In this document: positions 34,907 to 43,356 of the stretch, one piece after another
Position numbering within the stretch: the first letter of the stretch is position 1
Layout of the letters: each line of letters opens with the position of its first letter
NCBI GenBank assembly: GCA_023457495.1
Contig: JAEWLQ010000098.1
Location: 62,001 to 126,000, forward strand
Direction of reading: 5' to 3'
Length of the DNA: 64,000 nt
Source: Pseudomonadota bacterium
Lineage (GTDB): Bacteria > Pseudomonadota > Gammaproteobacteria > Steroidobacterales > Steroidobacteraceae
Notes under the pieces: generated by a model
Told to the model about the DNA's origin: nothing
The model's input: the letters and a program-made list of their open reading frames with translations, nothing else
Database searches by the model: none
Made by a program: the position numbers and the translations under genes

Positions 34907-36487
34907 CTATTCCGTTGGCCGCACCGACTCGGGGTGCAGTGTCGCGCCGAACCGGCTCTTCATCTCGCGCACGGCCGGGTCTTCCTCGAGCGAACGCCGC
35001 GCCGCATCGAGCGCCTCGGCCGAGCGCCGCTCGCCGTGCTGCGAAGGCGTCTCGATCGGCACACCGCCCTCGACGAACTCGAGCTTGACGTGGCCGCCGA
35101 GATATTTCGCCAGCGCCTGCGAAAGTTTCTCGACTTGCGCGGGCGAGCGCGCCGCCTTCGGATCGATGCCGAACCGCAGCGTGTTGCCGAGGTGTTCGAT
35201 CAACGCGCAGTTGGTCGCGAGCTGCCGGGCAGCGCCGGTGATGTCGAGATCGCCGATCACGCGCGCCCACTGGACGGGATCGATCGGACCCGCCGACGCC
35301 GGGCGCACGATTGGCGCGCTCATGGGCGCCGCGCTTCCGAAAGACGCCGCCGCGCCCGATTGCGCGCGGGATGTATTCGCCGAACCCGCCGTCATCCCGG
35401 CGCCTCCGGGCCGGAAGGCCAGCATGCGCACCAGCGTCATCTCGAATCCGGTGCGCGGATCCGGTGCGAAAGGCAGATCGCGGCGACCGAGGATCGCCGT
35501 CTGGTAGTAGAGCTGCACGTCTTCGCCGCTGAAGGCGCCGGCCAGTTCGGCAACCAGCGCGGGATCGAAGATCTCATCGCCTTCGTAGTTCGGCACGAGC
35601 TGTCGCAACGCGATGCGCGTCAGCAGCGAGGCGAGTTCGTCGAGCACCGCGCCGTAGTCGGGAGAAAACTCCTCCAGCGAGCGCGCCGCCTCGAGCAGCC
35701 GCGCCGCATCTCCAGTCGCGAGCGCGCGGGCGAGTTTCGCGACGTGATCGCGGTCGATGGTGCCGAGCATCGATCGTGCGCCGCCCTCCTCGACCTTGCC
35801 GCCACCGAAGGCGATGAGCTGATCGGTCAGCGACAGTGCGTCGCGCATGCTGCCGTCGGCGGCCTGCGCGACCAGGCGCACCGCGGCCGTCTCGTGGGCG
35901 ATCTTTTCCGCTTCGAGGACCTTCGCGAGATGCTCGGCGATCATCGCGGCCGGCAGTCGCTTGAGGTTGAACTGCAGACAGCGCGACAACACCGTGACCG
36001 GCAGTTTCTGTGGATCGGTGGTCGCCAGCAGGAACTTCACGTGCGGCGGCGGTTCCTCGAGCGTCTTCAGCAACGCATTGAACGAATGCGTCGACAACAT
36101 GTGCACTTCGTCGACCAGATAGACCTTGTAGCGGCCGCGGGTCGGCGCGTACTGCACGTTCTCCAGCAGCTCGCGCGTGTCGTCGACCTTCGTGCGCGAC
36201 GCCGCGTCGACTTCGATGAGGTCGACGAAGCGGCCCTCATCGATTTCGCGGCAGGCGGAGCAGACGCCGCACGGTGTCGCGGTGATGCCCGTCTCGCAAT
36301 TGAGGCACTTCGAAAGGATGCGCGCGATCGTCGTCTTGCCGACGCCGCGCGTGCCCGTGAACAGGAAAGCGTGATGGACACGCCCCTGCGTCAGCGCATT
36401 TCCGAGAGCCTGGCGGACGTGTTCCTGGCCCACGAGTTCTGCGAAGGATCGTGGCCGCCATTTGCGCGCCAGCGCGAGGTAACTCAT
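34907..36487 (-). CDS. dnaX: DNA polymerase III subunits gamma/tau
   Basis: The 526-residue AAA+ clamp-loader subunit has Walker A GTRGVGKTTIAR near residue 45, the zinc module CLNCETGITATPCGVCSAC, Walker B YLVDEVHML, the SRC motif (TVLSRCLQFNL) and domain III. The C-terminal region is shorter than E. coli tau (643). I see no A-rich slippery heptamer that would make gamma by frameshift, so only one product is predicted. The 4.5S RNA gene lies just upstream. Confidence 0.95.
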   Translation of the reverse strand: MSYLALARKWRPRSFAELVGQEHVRQALGNALTQGRVHHAFLFTGTRGVGKTTIARILSKCLNCETGITATPCGVCSACREIDEGRFVDLIEVDAASRTKVDDTRELLENVQYAPTRGRYKVYLVDEVHMLSTHSFNALLKTLEEPPPHVKFLLATTDPQKLPVTVLSRCLQFNLKRLPAAMIAEHLAKVLEAEKIAHETAAVRLVAQAADGSMRDALSLTDQLIAFGGGKVEEGGARSMLGTIDRDHVAKLARALATGDAARLLEAARSLEEFSPDYGAVLDELASLLTRIALRQLVPNYEGDEIFDPALVAELAGAFSGEDVQLYYQTAILGRRDLPFAPDPRTGFEMTLVRMLAFRPGGAGMTAGSANTSRAQSGAAASFGSAAPMSAPIVRPASAGPIDPVQWARVIGDLDITGAARQLATNCALIEHLGNTLRFGIDPKAARSPAQVEKLSQALAKYLGGHVKLEFVEGGVPIETPSQHGERRSAEALDAARRSLEEDPAVREMKSRFGATLHPESVRPTE

Positions 36488-36505
36488 GAGTAGGTCGATC
36501 CTTGG

Positions 36506-36622
36506 GGGGAGGCAGCCCGCACCAGCCGGACTTCGGCGCCCGACATCGCCGCTACCGCTGCTCCCTTCCGGGCCTGACGGGGTTTACAACTAGTCGTCGC
36601 GAAGGAGCCGATACGGACTGCC
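36506..36622 (-). ncRNA. ffs: 4.5S signal recognition particle RNA
   Basis: On the minus strand the SRP domain IV core reads GTCAGGCCCGGAAGGGAGCAGC, almost identical to E. coli 4.5S RNA (GTCAGGTCCGGAAGGAAGCAGC). The flanks pair: GGCAG at the 5' end (36622-36618) with CTGCC at the 3' end (36515-36511), giving a hairpin RNA of about 112 nt. It binds Ffh for co-translational targeting. The ends are estimated from pairing. The dnaX gene starts shortly after. Confidence 0.9.
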
Positions 36623-36635
36623 ATGGTTAAAGAGT

Positions 36636-36726
36636 TGGCGGACAGACAGGGATTCGAACCCTGGAACACCTTTTGGATGTTACTTGCTTTCCAAGCAAGC
36701 GCCTTCGACCGCTCGGCCATCTGTCC
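36636..36726 (-). tRNA. tRNA-Ser(GGA)
   Basis: The 91-nt class II tRNA has acceptor stem GGACAGA/TCTGTCC, discriminator G and an encoded CCA (36638-36636). The T-arm is GGTTCGAATCC, and the long variable arm is typical of tRNA-Ser. The anticodon loop TTGGAAA reads GGA, for UCC and UCU codons. It lies 13 bases upstream of the 4.5S RNA on the same strand, so the two may share a transcript. Confidence 0.95.
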
Positions 36727-36784
36727 GGAATCTTGAAGCACCCCGCGCCCAAGGACGGGGGTGCGCATCATAGCGGAAAGCGCC

Positions 36785-37072
36785 TTACCCGGCTGTCGGG
36801 GCTTCCGGGGCCTTGGGATTCGCGAACGGGGGTGGCGCGTCGAGACAGGGCTCGTTCTTGCCACGAATGCGTTCGGGGGTCTCCAGCGGCGGCACTCGCA
36901 GCGCATTGCGCGTATCCGGGTCCTGCAGTCCCGGCGGCGCCTTCAGCGGCGGCATTTCTTTCGCGCCCGCGTAGTCCTTGTTGCTCTGCTTGCACTCGGA
37001 CAGTTTTTTTACGCAGCCCGTCGAAAGTGTCGTGGACAGCAATGCAACGAAGATGATTCCGGCGATACGCAT
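36785..37072 (-). CDS. Very short BamC-like lipoprotein
   Basis: The 95-residue protein has a lipoprotein signal with lipobox LSTGC (Cys at residue 20) and a Pro-rich extended tail: DYAGAKEMPPLKAPPGL, then RVPPLETPERIRG. This resembles the unstructured N-terminus of BamC, which binds BamD, and the gene sits just after dapA exactly where bamC lies in E. coli. The two helix-grip domains of BamC (about 250 residues) are absent. Either it is a minimal BamC that keeps only the BamD-binding segment, or an unrelated small lipoprotein. Confidence 0.7.
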   Translation of the reverse strand: MRIAGIIFVALLSTTLSTGCVKKLSECKQSNKDYAGAKEMPPLKAPPGLQDPDTRNALRVPPLETPERIRGKNEPCLDAPPPFANPKAPEAPTAG

Positions 37073-37095
37073 GACGTTTGCGACCTTTCGAGCTT

Positions 37096-37980
37096 TCAGG
37101 AGTTCACGTTGATGCCGGCCGCGAACAGCGACTCGGTGACGACCGCATGGTACTCCGGCGAGAGTTCCGTCAACGGCAGCCGCAGCGCGCCGCCCATGAG
37201 ACCCATGCGCGCGACGGCCCACTTGACCGGGATGGGATTCGTTTCGACGAACAGGTTTCGATGCAGCGCCACCAGGCGCTGATCGATCTGCGTGGCGCCC
37301 GCGCGATCGCCGCGCAGTGCCGCGGCGATCATGTCAGCCATGGCCCGCGGCGCGACGTTCGCGGTCACCGAGATGACCCCCGCCGCGCCGGCGCCCATGG
37401 CGTCCCGCGCCGTCAGATCGTCCCCGGAGAGCACCTTGAAATCCGCGCCGCAAGCGGCGACGAGTTCACGCACACGAGCGGCATCACCCACCGCTTCCTT
37501 GATGCCGATGATGCGCGGCACGCGCGACAGGCGCGCGACGGTCGCCGGCAACATGTCCACCGCGGTGCGGCTCGGAACGTTGTAGAGCAGGATGGGCGTG
37601 CGCGAAGCCGCGGCAATCGCGGAGAAATGCAGGAACAATCCTTCCTGCGTCGGGCGCACGTAAGACGGCGACGACACCAGCAGCGCATCGACGTCGAGCG
37701 CTGAAAAGTCCCGCGCGCGGTCCACGGAACTCGCGGTGCCGTTCGTGCCGGTATTGGCGATCAGCAGTGCGCGCTTGCCGATGATCTTGCGCGCGGCCAG
37801 CAGCAGATCCCGTAGTTCGGCGTCGGTGACGGTGGCGGATTCGCCCGTTGAGCCCGCGACGACGATGCCCGCGGTGCCGTTGGCCAGCTGGAACTCGACG
37901 AGGCGAGTCCAGGCATTGAAATCGATGCTGCCGTCCGGCTGCATCGGGGTCACGAGCGCCACCAGGCTGCCGGCGAACAT
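37096..37980 (-). CDS. dapA: 4-hydroxy-tetrahydrodipicolinate synthase
   Basis: The 294-residue (beta/alpha)8 enzyme condenses pyruvate with aspartate semialdehyde. The motifs GIVVAGSTGESATV (GTTGE region), the active-site Tyr in LYNVPSRTAVDM, the Schiff-base Lys in IIGIKEAVGD and LSGDDL are present. It is first of the dapA / BamC-like pair and divergent from gcvR, matching the E. coli order. dapB is separate at 2-3 kb. Confidence 0.96.
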   Translation of the reverse strand: MFAGSLVALVTPMQPDGSIDFNAWTRLVEFQLANGTAGIVVAGSTGESATVTDAELRDLLLAARKIIGKRALLIANTGTNGTASSVDRARDFSALDVDALLVSSPSYVRPTQEGLFLHFSAIAAASRTPILLYNVPSRTAVDMLPATVARLSRVPRIIGIKEAVGDAARVRELVAACGADFKVLSGDDLTARDAMGAGAAGVISVTANVAPRAMADMIAAALRGDRAGATQIDQRLVALHRNLFVETNPIPVKWAVARMGLMGGALRLPLTELSPEYHAVVTESLFAAGINVNS

Positions 37981-38074
37981 GCGTTAGATCCAAGGGTCGT
38001 TGAAAGCGGTCGGGAATGGTACGGGCGCACCCCGTGGGTTCGCAAGCCGCAGGCTGGGGTACACTCCGCGCCAG

Positions 38075-38605
38075 ATGAAGCAGCACTTAGCCGTATCCGC
38101 CATTGGCAGCGATCGGACCGGGATGGTCCACGACCTGACCCGCGTAATCTCGGACTGTGGCGGGTCGATCAGCGAAAGCCGGATGGCCAGTCTCGGCAAT
38201 GAATTCGCGATGTTGATCCTGGTGAGCGGCAACTGGCATGCGCTCGCCAAACTCGAAAGCGAGCTCGCGCGCCTGGGCGAAACCACCGGATTGTCGCTTC
38301 ACCTCAAGCGCACCGAGCCGCGCGCCGCGCGCGTCGAACTGCTGCCCTATTCGATCGACGTGGTGTGTCTCGACCAGTCGGGAATTGTCGCCGGTCTCTC
38401 GGGCTTCTGCTCGAGCCGCGGCATCGACATCGCCGAGGTCTCCACCCGCACGTATCCCGCCGCGCACACCGGCGCGCAGATGTTCGCGGTGCAGATGATC
38501 ATCAACGTCCCGAAGCGGCTGCAGCTCGCGCACCTGCGCGAGGAGTTCATGGACTACTGCGATGCGCAGAACCTCGACGCGATCCTGGAGCCGGTAAAGT
38601 CTTGA
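38075..38605 (+). CDS. gcvR: Glycine cleavage system transcriptional repressor GcvR-like, two ACT domains
   Basis: The 176-residue protein begins with an ACT domain (HLAVSAIGSDRTGMVHDLTR, DCGGSISESRMASLGNEF) followed by a second one (DVVCLDQSGIVAGLSGF, RGIDIAEVSTRTYPA). It aligns with E. coli GcvR and has the same neighbours, dapA before and bcp after. GcvR binds GcvA and blocks activation of gcvTHP when glycine is low. TACACT at 38060-38065 ends 9 bases before the ATG and no Shine-Dalgarno is seen, so the message may be nearly leaderless. Confidence 0.88.
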   Translation: MKQHLAVSAIGSDRTGMVHDLTRVISDCGGSISESRMASLGNEFAMLILVSGNWHALAKLESELARLGETTGLSLHLKRTEPRAARVELLPYSIDVVCLDQSGIVAGLSGFCSSRGIDIAEVSTRTYPAAHTGAQMFAVQMIINVPKRLQLAHLREEFMDYCDAQNLDAILEPVKS

Positions 38606-39066
38606 CTGTTTCGGTTGGCAAGAAGGCGCCCGCCTTTTCGTTGCCGCGCTCCGACGGCACGGTGTGGAAATCGGCCGATGCGAAAGGCGCAAACCTCGTG
38701 CTCTATTTCTATCCGAAGGACATGACTCCCGGCTGCACGCTCGAGGGTCAGGACTTTCGCGACCTGCACGCCGCGTTCAAGCGTGCGAAGACCACGGTGC
38801 TCGGCGTCTCCAAGGACAGCTGCGAGCGTCATGCGAAGTTCCGCGCGAAGGAGAAATTTCCGTTCGAGCTGCTGTCCGACGAGGATGAAACCGTCTGCCG
38901 GCTCTTCGACGTGATCCGCGAGAAGTCCCTCTACGGAAGGAAGTTCATGGGAATCGAACGCAGCACTTTCCTCATCGACGCCAGCGGCAAGGTCGCGCGC
39001 GAATGGCGCAAGGTCCGGGTCAAGGGCCACGCGGCTGAAGTCCTGGAAGCGGCGAAATCCCTGTGA
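38602..39066 (+). CDS. bcp: Thiol peroxidase Bcp (PrxQ family)
   Basis: The 154-residue peroxiredoxin has the peroxidatic motif YPKDMTPGCTLEGQDFRD near residue 42 and IERSTFLIDASGKV near the end. Family members reduce organic hydroperoxides and H2O2. The nearby resolving cysteine found in E. coli Bcp (five residues after the peroxidatic Cys) is absent here (EGQDF), so it must use another cysteine or work as a 1-Cys enzyme. Start TTG 38602 overlaps the gcvR stop (TTGA). Confidence 0.9.
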   Translation: MTVSVGKKAPAFSLPRSDGTVWKSADAKGANLVLYFYPKDMTPGCTLEGQDFRDLHAAFKRAKTTVLGVSKDSCERHAKFRAKEKFPFELLSDEDETVCRLFDVIREKSLYGRKFMGIERSTFLIDASGKVAREWRKVRVKGHAAEVLEAAKSL

Positions 39067-40526
39067 ACGCGGCCAAGCGCCAGGCCGGCGGCAAAGCGGC
39101 CAGGGATCCCGAGCGGCGCCTCTTCGTCCTCGACACCAACGTGCTGATGCACGACCCGACGGCGATCTTCCGCTTCCAGGAACACGACGTCTATCTACCG
39201 ATGGTCGTACTCGAGGAGCTCGACGCCAACAAGAAGGGCCTCTCCGAAGCCTCGCGCAACGTGCGGCAGGTCAGCCGGTTCCTCGACGACCTGATGCGCG
39301 ACGCGACCAAGGACGAGATCGACGCCGGGCTGCCGCTGCCCCCGCCGCAGGGTCTCGGCGCCAATGGCGACCGCGGCGGAAAGGCTGGTCAGGGCACGGC
39401 CGGTCGCCTCTTCTTCCAGACGCGCCAGCTCACCTCGGCGCTGCCTGACTATCTACCGGGCCACGGCAACGACAACGCCATCCTCGCGATGACCCTGGCG
39501 CTGCAGGCGACGCACCACGAATCGCGCGTCACGCTGGTGTCGAAAGACATCAACCTGCGAATCAAGGCTGCGGTCGTCGGCGTGCACGCCGAGGACTACT
39601 ACAACGACAAGACCATCGAAGACGCGGACGTGCTCCACACGGGCCTCAGCGCGTTGCCCGCGAATTTCTGGGAGGCGCATGGCAAGGACATGCGCTCGTG
39701 GAAAGAAGCCGATCGCACTTATTACGAGATCTCGGGCCCGGCCGTCGCCAACCTGCAGGTCAACCAGTTCGTACACGAGGAAGGCAGCGAGGGCATCGAG
39801 GCCATCGTCCGCCGCATCGAGGCCGGCAAGGCCACGCTCGAGCTGGCGCGCGACTTCCGTGGCGAGCGCAACAGCGTCTGGGGCGTGAGCGCGCGCAATC
39901 GCGAGCAGAATTTCGCGCTCAACCTGCTCATGGACTCCGAGATCGATTTCGTCACCATCCTCGGGCCGGCGGGCACGGGCAAGACCTTGCTCACGCTCGC
40001 GGCCGGGCTCATGCAGACACTCGACTCGAACCGTTTCGCGGAGATCATCATGACCCGCGTGACGATTCCGCTCGGCGAGGACATCGGCTTCCTGCCGGGC
40101 ACGGAAGAGGAAAAGATGGAGCCCTGGATGGGCGCGCTGATGGACAACCTCGAGGTGCTCACGCAAAGCACCGAGGGCGGCAGCTGGGGCCGGGGCGCGA
40201 CCAACGATCTGTTGCGCAACCGGATCAAGATCCGTTCCCTCAATTTCATGCGCGGCCGCACGTTCCTGAATCGCTACGTCATCCTCGACGAGGCGCAGAA
40301 CCTCACACCCAAGCAGATGAAGGCGCTGGTGACCCGCGCCGGTCCCGGCACAAAGATCGTGTGTCTCGGAAACATCGCGCAGATCGACACGCCGTATCTG
40401 ACGGAAACCACGTCGGGCCTCACGTACGTCGTGAACCGGTTCCGCGGCTGGAGCCATTCGGGCCACATCACGCTGGTTCGCGGCGAACGGTCGCGGCTCG
40501 CCGATTTTGCCTCTGATACGCTCTAG
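39063..40526 (+). CDS. PIN-domain PhoH-family ATPase (PhoH2/YlaK-like)
   Basis: The 487-residue protein fuses an N-terminal PIN RNase domain (FVLDTNVLMHDPTAIF, acids in VVLEELDANKKG, and D/N residues in GNDNAILA) to a C-terminal PhoH ATPase with Walker A LGPAGTGKTLLTLAAG near residue 305 and Walker B RYVILDEAQNLTPKQ. Such proteins act as RNA helicase/ribonucleases in the few cases studied. Start GTG 39063 overlaps the bcp stop, so gcvR, bcp and this gene form a coupled operon. Confidence 0.92.
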   Translation: MNAAKRQAGGKAARDPERRLFVLDTNVLMHDPTAIFRFQEHDVYLPMVVLEELDANKKGLSEASRNVRQVSRFLDDLMRDATKDEIDAGLPLPPPQGLGANGDRGGKAGQGTAGRLFFQTRQLTSALPDYLPGHGNDNAILAMTLALQATHHESRVTLVSKDINLRIKAAVVGVHAEDYYNDKTIEDADVLHTGLSALPANFWEAHGKDMRSWKEADRTYYEISGPAVANLQVNQFVHEEGSEGIEAIVRRIEAGKATLELARDFRGERNSVWGVSARNREQNFALNLLMDSEIDFVTILGPAGTGKTLLTLAAGLMQTLDSNRFAEIIMTRVTIPLGEDIGFLPGTEEEKMEPWMGALMDNLEVLTQSTEGGSWGRGATNDLLRNRIKIRSLNFMRGRTFLNRYVILDEAQNLTPKQMKALVTRAGPGTKIVCLGNIAQIDTPYLTETTSGLTYVVNRFRGWSHSGHITLVRGERSRLADFASDTL

Positions 40527-40596
40527 GGAAGCCCTTCACGGTTTTCCGGCGAACCGGCGTGAAACTCGCCCCCCGCGTAACCGGTCCAAGCCCGTC

Positions 40597-42147
40597 ATGC
40601 GCAACGCTCTCAAGAAAATACTGGTCGTTTTCCTGTCGGTGTTGCTGCCTCTGCCCTCGTTTGCGCAGTCGTCCGCCAATGAGCTGCCGGATATCGGTTC
40701 CCCTGCCTCCTCCGCCCTGTCGCTCGACGATGAATACCGCATCGGCCTGCAGGTCATGCGGCAATTGCGTGATGAGGGCCAGATCATCGATGACCCCGAA
40801 TCCACCGAATACCTCCAGTCGGTGGGCTCGCGCATCGTCGCGCAGGCGACCGGCGATTCCGCGCATCGCTTCAATTTCTTCTTCGTCCGCGACTCCTCGA
40901 TCAACGCCTTCGCGCTGCCCGGCGGCTTCATCGGCGTGAACTACGGGCTGGTGCTCGCGACCCGCAATGAGGCCCAGCTCGCCGGCGTGCTCGCCCACGA
41001 AGTGGCGCACGTCACGCAGCGGCACATCGCTCGACGCGTGCGCTCACAGGGCCGGCAGAGCATCGCAACCGTTGCCGCCATCCTCGCGGCCATCCTCGTC
41101 GGCGCCGCGACGGGTTCGTCGGACGCCGCGCTCGGCGGCATTTCCATGGCGCAGGGCGCCGCGATGCAGCAGCAGATCAATTTCACGCGGGCGAACGAAA
41201 ACGAGGCGGATCGGGTCGGCATGGGATTTCTGGCCGCCGCGGGGTTCGATCCCTACGGCATGCCGGACTTCTTCGAGACCATGGGCCGCCGCATGGGACT
41301 TGCCGCGGGCAATCGCAACGCCCTGCCGGAGATCCTGCAGTCGCACCCCGTGGCCGCGAATCGCATCGCCGAGTCGCGCGCGCGCGCCGCCCAGTTCGCC
41401 GATCTCAAGCAGGTTCCGGAAAGCCTGAGTTACCAGCTCACGCGCGAACGCCTGCGGGTGATCTCGACGCCGGCGGAGGACAACGTCGGTCGCTATTACC
41501 AGGAGCGACGCGATGTGCAGGACCAGACGACCGGTGAGCGCTACGGCGAAGCGCTCGCCTATTTCGAGCGCGGCGACGCGCGGGCCGCGCTGGATTCGTT
41601 GCAGGACCTCGCGCGCCGTTATCCGCAGATCCCGATGCTGCAATCCACGTTGGGTCAGGCCCTCATGGCCGCGGGTGATACCGACGAGGCGCTCGAAACT
41701 TTCCGCAAGGCGCTGGTGCTCTCGCCACGCAATATTCCGCTCACGATGCGTTACGCGGAAGCGCTGCTCAAGGCAGATCAGGCCAAGGCAGCGCACATGG
41801 TGCTGCTCGACCTGTTCAACAACGTGCCGCCGACACCGCAACAGATCCGCTTCACCGCGCTGGCCGCGAGCAGCGCCGGCGACACCGCCGACGCGGCTTA
41901 CTACATGAGCGAGTACCACATCTCCACGGGCAACCTGCCCCTGTCGGTCGCGCAGCTCGAGATGGCGCTGGCGGTGCCCGGCATCACCGGGGTTCAGCGC
42001 GGCCGGTTCCAGGCGCGTCTCGACGAGGTGCGCGAGGCCATGTTCTCGGGCCGCAAACGGCGCGTACCGAATACCGAAGATTCGCGCCCGGACCCGCAGC
42101 AGCGCCCGCAGCGTGGCGGTGACAGCCGTTCTACCCGCCGCGGCTGA
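40597..42147 (+). CDS. bepA: BepA-like M48 metalloprotease with TPR domain
   Basis: The 516-residue periplasmic protein has a signal peptide (KKILVVFLSVLLPLPSFAQ), an M48 peptidase domain with HEVAHVTQRH (HEXXH) near residue 135 and the third ligand Glu in NENEADRVGM, then a C-terminal tetratricopeptide array (about 310-500). BepA assists or degrades LptD and BAM substrates in the outer membrane. ATG 40597 is used because the signal peptide follows it. Its position after bcp matches the E. coli neighbourhood. Confidence 0.92.
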   Translation: MRNALKKILVVFLSVLLPLPSFAQSSANELPDIGSPASSALSLDDEYRIGLQVMRQLRDEGQIIDDPESTEYLQSVGSRIVAQATGDSAHRFNFFFVRDSSINAFALPGGFIGVNYGLVLATRNEAQLAGVLAHEVAHVTQRHIARRVRSQGRQSIATVAAILAAILVGAATGSSDAALGGISMAQGAAMQQQINFTRANENEADRVGMGFLAAAGFDPYGMPDFFETMGRRMGLAAGNRNALPEILQSHPVAANRIAESRARAAQFADLKQVPESLSYQLTRERLRVISTPAEDNVGRYYQERRDVQDQTTGERYGEALAYFERGDARAALDSLQDLARRYPQIPMLQSTLGQALMAAGDTDEALETFRKALVLSPRNIPLTMRYAEALLKADQAKAAHMVLLDLFNNVPPTPQQIRFTALAASSAGDTADAAYYMSEYHISTGNLPLSVAQLEMALAVPGITGVQRGRFQARLDEVREAMFSGRKRRVPNTEDSRPDPQQRPQRGGDSRSTRRG

Positions 42148-42191
42148 CTATTCCGATCCGGCGCTGTCCCTGCCGGGCAACAGGGGCGGCC

Positions 42192-42212
42192 ACTCATACA
42201 AATGAGTAGAAT
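42192..42212 (+). promoter_or_regulatory. Inverted repeat and -10-like box before mlaA
   Basis: ACTCAT-ACAA-ATGAGT (42192-42207) is a perfect 6-bp inverted repeat that runs straight into TAGAAT (42207-42212), a 5-of-6 match to the -10 consensus. The ATG of mlaA is 8 bases further on. There is no convincing -35, so an activator bound at the repeat is possible. Confidence 0.4.
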
Positions 42213-42220
42213 TTCGCCCC

Positions 42221-43036
42221 ATGCAAAAAACCCTCCTCGCGCTAGTCGTCCTGTTCGCAACAGGCTGCGCCACCGTCCCCGCTGCAAAGACCGACCCACG
42301 TGACCCGTGGGAGAAATTCAATCGCAGCATGTATGCATTCAACGATTCGCTCGATCGCGCAATCGCCAAGCCTGTCGCGAAGGGCTACAAAAAGGTGACG
42401 CCACAGCTCGTTCGAACGGGCATCAGCAACGTGATCACGAACCTCGACCAGGTGCCGACCATCGTCAATGCGTTGCTCCAGGGCAAGGTGAAGCAGGCGA
42501 GCCAGGACTCCGCGCGTTTCCTGCTGAACACCACGCTCGGCCTCGGCGGGTTGTTCGATCCGGCTTCGGCGGCCGGACTCGACCTCAACGATGAGGACTT
42601 CGGCCAGACCCTCGGCAAATGGGGCGTCAAGCCAGGTCCCTATCTGATGCTGCCGTTCCTCGGACCGTCCACGGTGCGCGACACCTTCGCGCGCATTCCG
42701 GACCAGTACACCTATCCCGTGAACTATCTGGAGGACGACAGCACTCGCCTCCTCATCCGCGGCGTCGACTTCATCGACCTGCGCGCCGGGCTGCTCGATC
42801 TCGATGCGCAGATCGAACGCAGCTACGACAGCTACGCCTTCATCCGCAACGCCTGGCTGCAGCGGCGCGAATTCCTGGTGCGCGACGGCGACGTCGCCGA
42901 CGATTCGCTCGAGCTCGAGCAGGAACTGTTCGACGATGCGGCGCCCGATGAAGCTCAACCCGAGGAGCCGGCTCCCGAAGCGCCCGCGACGCCGGAAGCC
43001 GGGCAATCCACTTCTCCCCCTCAGGGCACGCAGTGA
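42221..43036 (+). CDS. mlaA: Outer-membrane phospholipid-removal lipoprotein MlaA (VacJ)
   Basis: The 271-residue lipoprotein has a lipobox FATGC (Cys at residue 16), then DPWEKFNRSMYAFNDSLD, the family signature, PGPYLMLPFLGPSTVRDT and the C-terminal helical ring. It sits in the outer membrane with porins and takes mislocalised phospholipids from the outer leaflet, passing them to MlaC. A Glu/Pro-rich tail after residue 230 is extra. The mlaFEDCB operon starts 12 kb away in genes but lies only 2.4 kb beyond, on the opposite strand. Confidence 0.94.
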   Translation: MQKTLLALVVLFATGCATVPAAKTDPRDPWEKFNRSMYAFNDSLDRAIAKPVAKGYKKVTPQLVRTGISNVITNLDQVPTIVNALLQGKVKQASQDSARFLLNTTLGLGGLFDPASAAGLDLNDEDFGQTLGKWGVKPGPYLMLPFLGPSTVRDTFARIPDQYTYPVNYLEDDSTRLLIRGVDFIDLRAGLLDLDAQIERSYDSYAFIRNAWLQRREFLVRDGDVADDSLELEQELFDDAAPDEAQPEEPAPEAPATPEAGQSTSPPQGTQ

Positions 43037-43356
43037 ACGGCGGGAATCAGACGGGCAACGGCAAACTACCGCCGCTGCTGCTGCTCCACCCGGACGACAA
43101 CATCGTTGTCGCGCGGCGCGACATCGCGGCCGGCGAGCGCGTCGAGATCGATGGCGAGAGTTTCACGATCCCGACGGCGGTGGAGCTCGGCCACAAGCTC
43201 GCACGCCGTGCGATCGCCGCGGACGCACGCGTCCTCAAGTACGGGGCGCCGATCGGCTCGATGAAGACGGCGGTCGCGCGTGGCGAACACGTCCACATGC
43301 ACAACCTGCGCAGCGACTACGTTTCGGCGACCACGCGCGATGGGGACAGGCACTGA
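43033..43356 (+). CDS. Altronate dehydratase-like small subunit (SAF domain)
   Basis: The 107-residue protein is a SAF domain (LLLLHPDDNIVVARRDIAAG, GHKLARRAIAADARVLKYG, MKTAVARGEHVHMHN), the N-terminal module of UxaA-type sugar-acid dehydratases. Start GTG 43033 overlaps the mlaA stop (GTGA). The large catalytic part is encoded by the next gene, so the enzyme is split in two as in some other UxaA-family dehydratases. The substrate is probably a sugar acid; altronate, galactarate or L-fuconate-like compounds are possible. Confidence 0.82.
   Translation: MNGGNQTGNGKLPPLLLLHPDDNIVVARRDIAAGERVEIDGESFTIPTAVELGHKLARRAIAADARVLKYGAPIGSMKTAVARGEHVHMHNLRSDYVSATTRDGDRH

Noticed and set aside
34907..36487. 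Programmed frameshift in dnaX giving a gamma subunit
   Set aside because: No A-rich slippery heptamer or following hairpin was seen on the coding strand.
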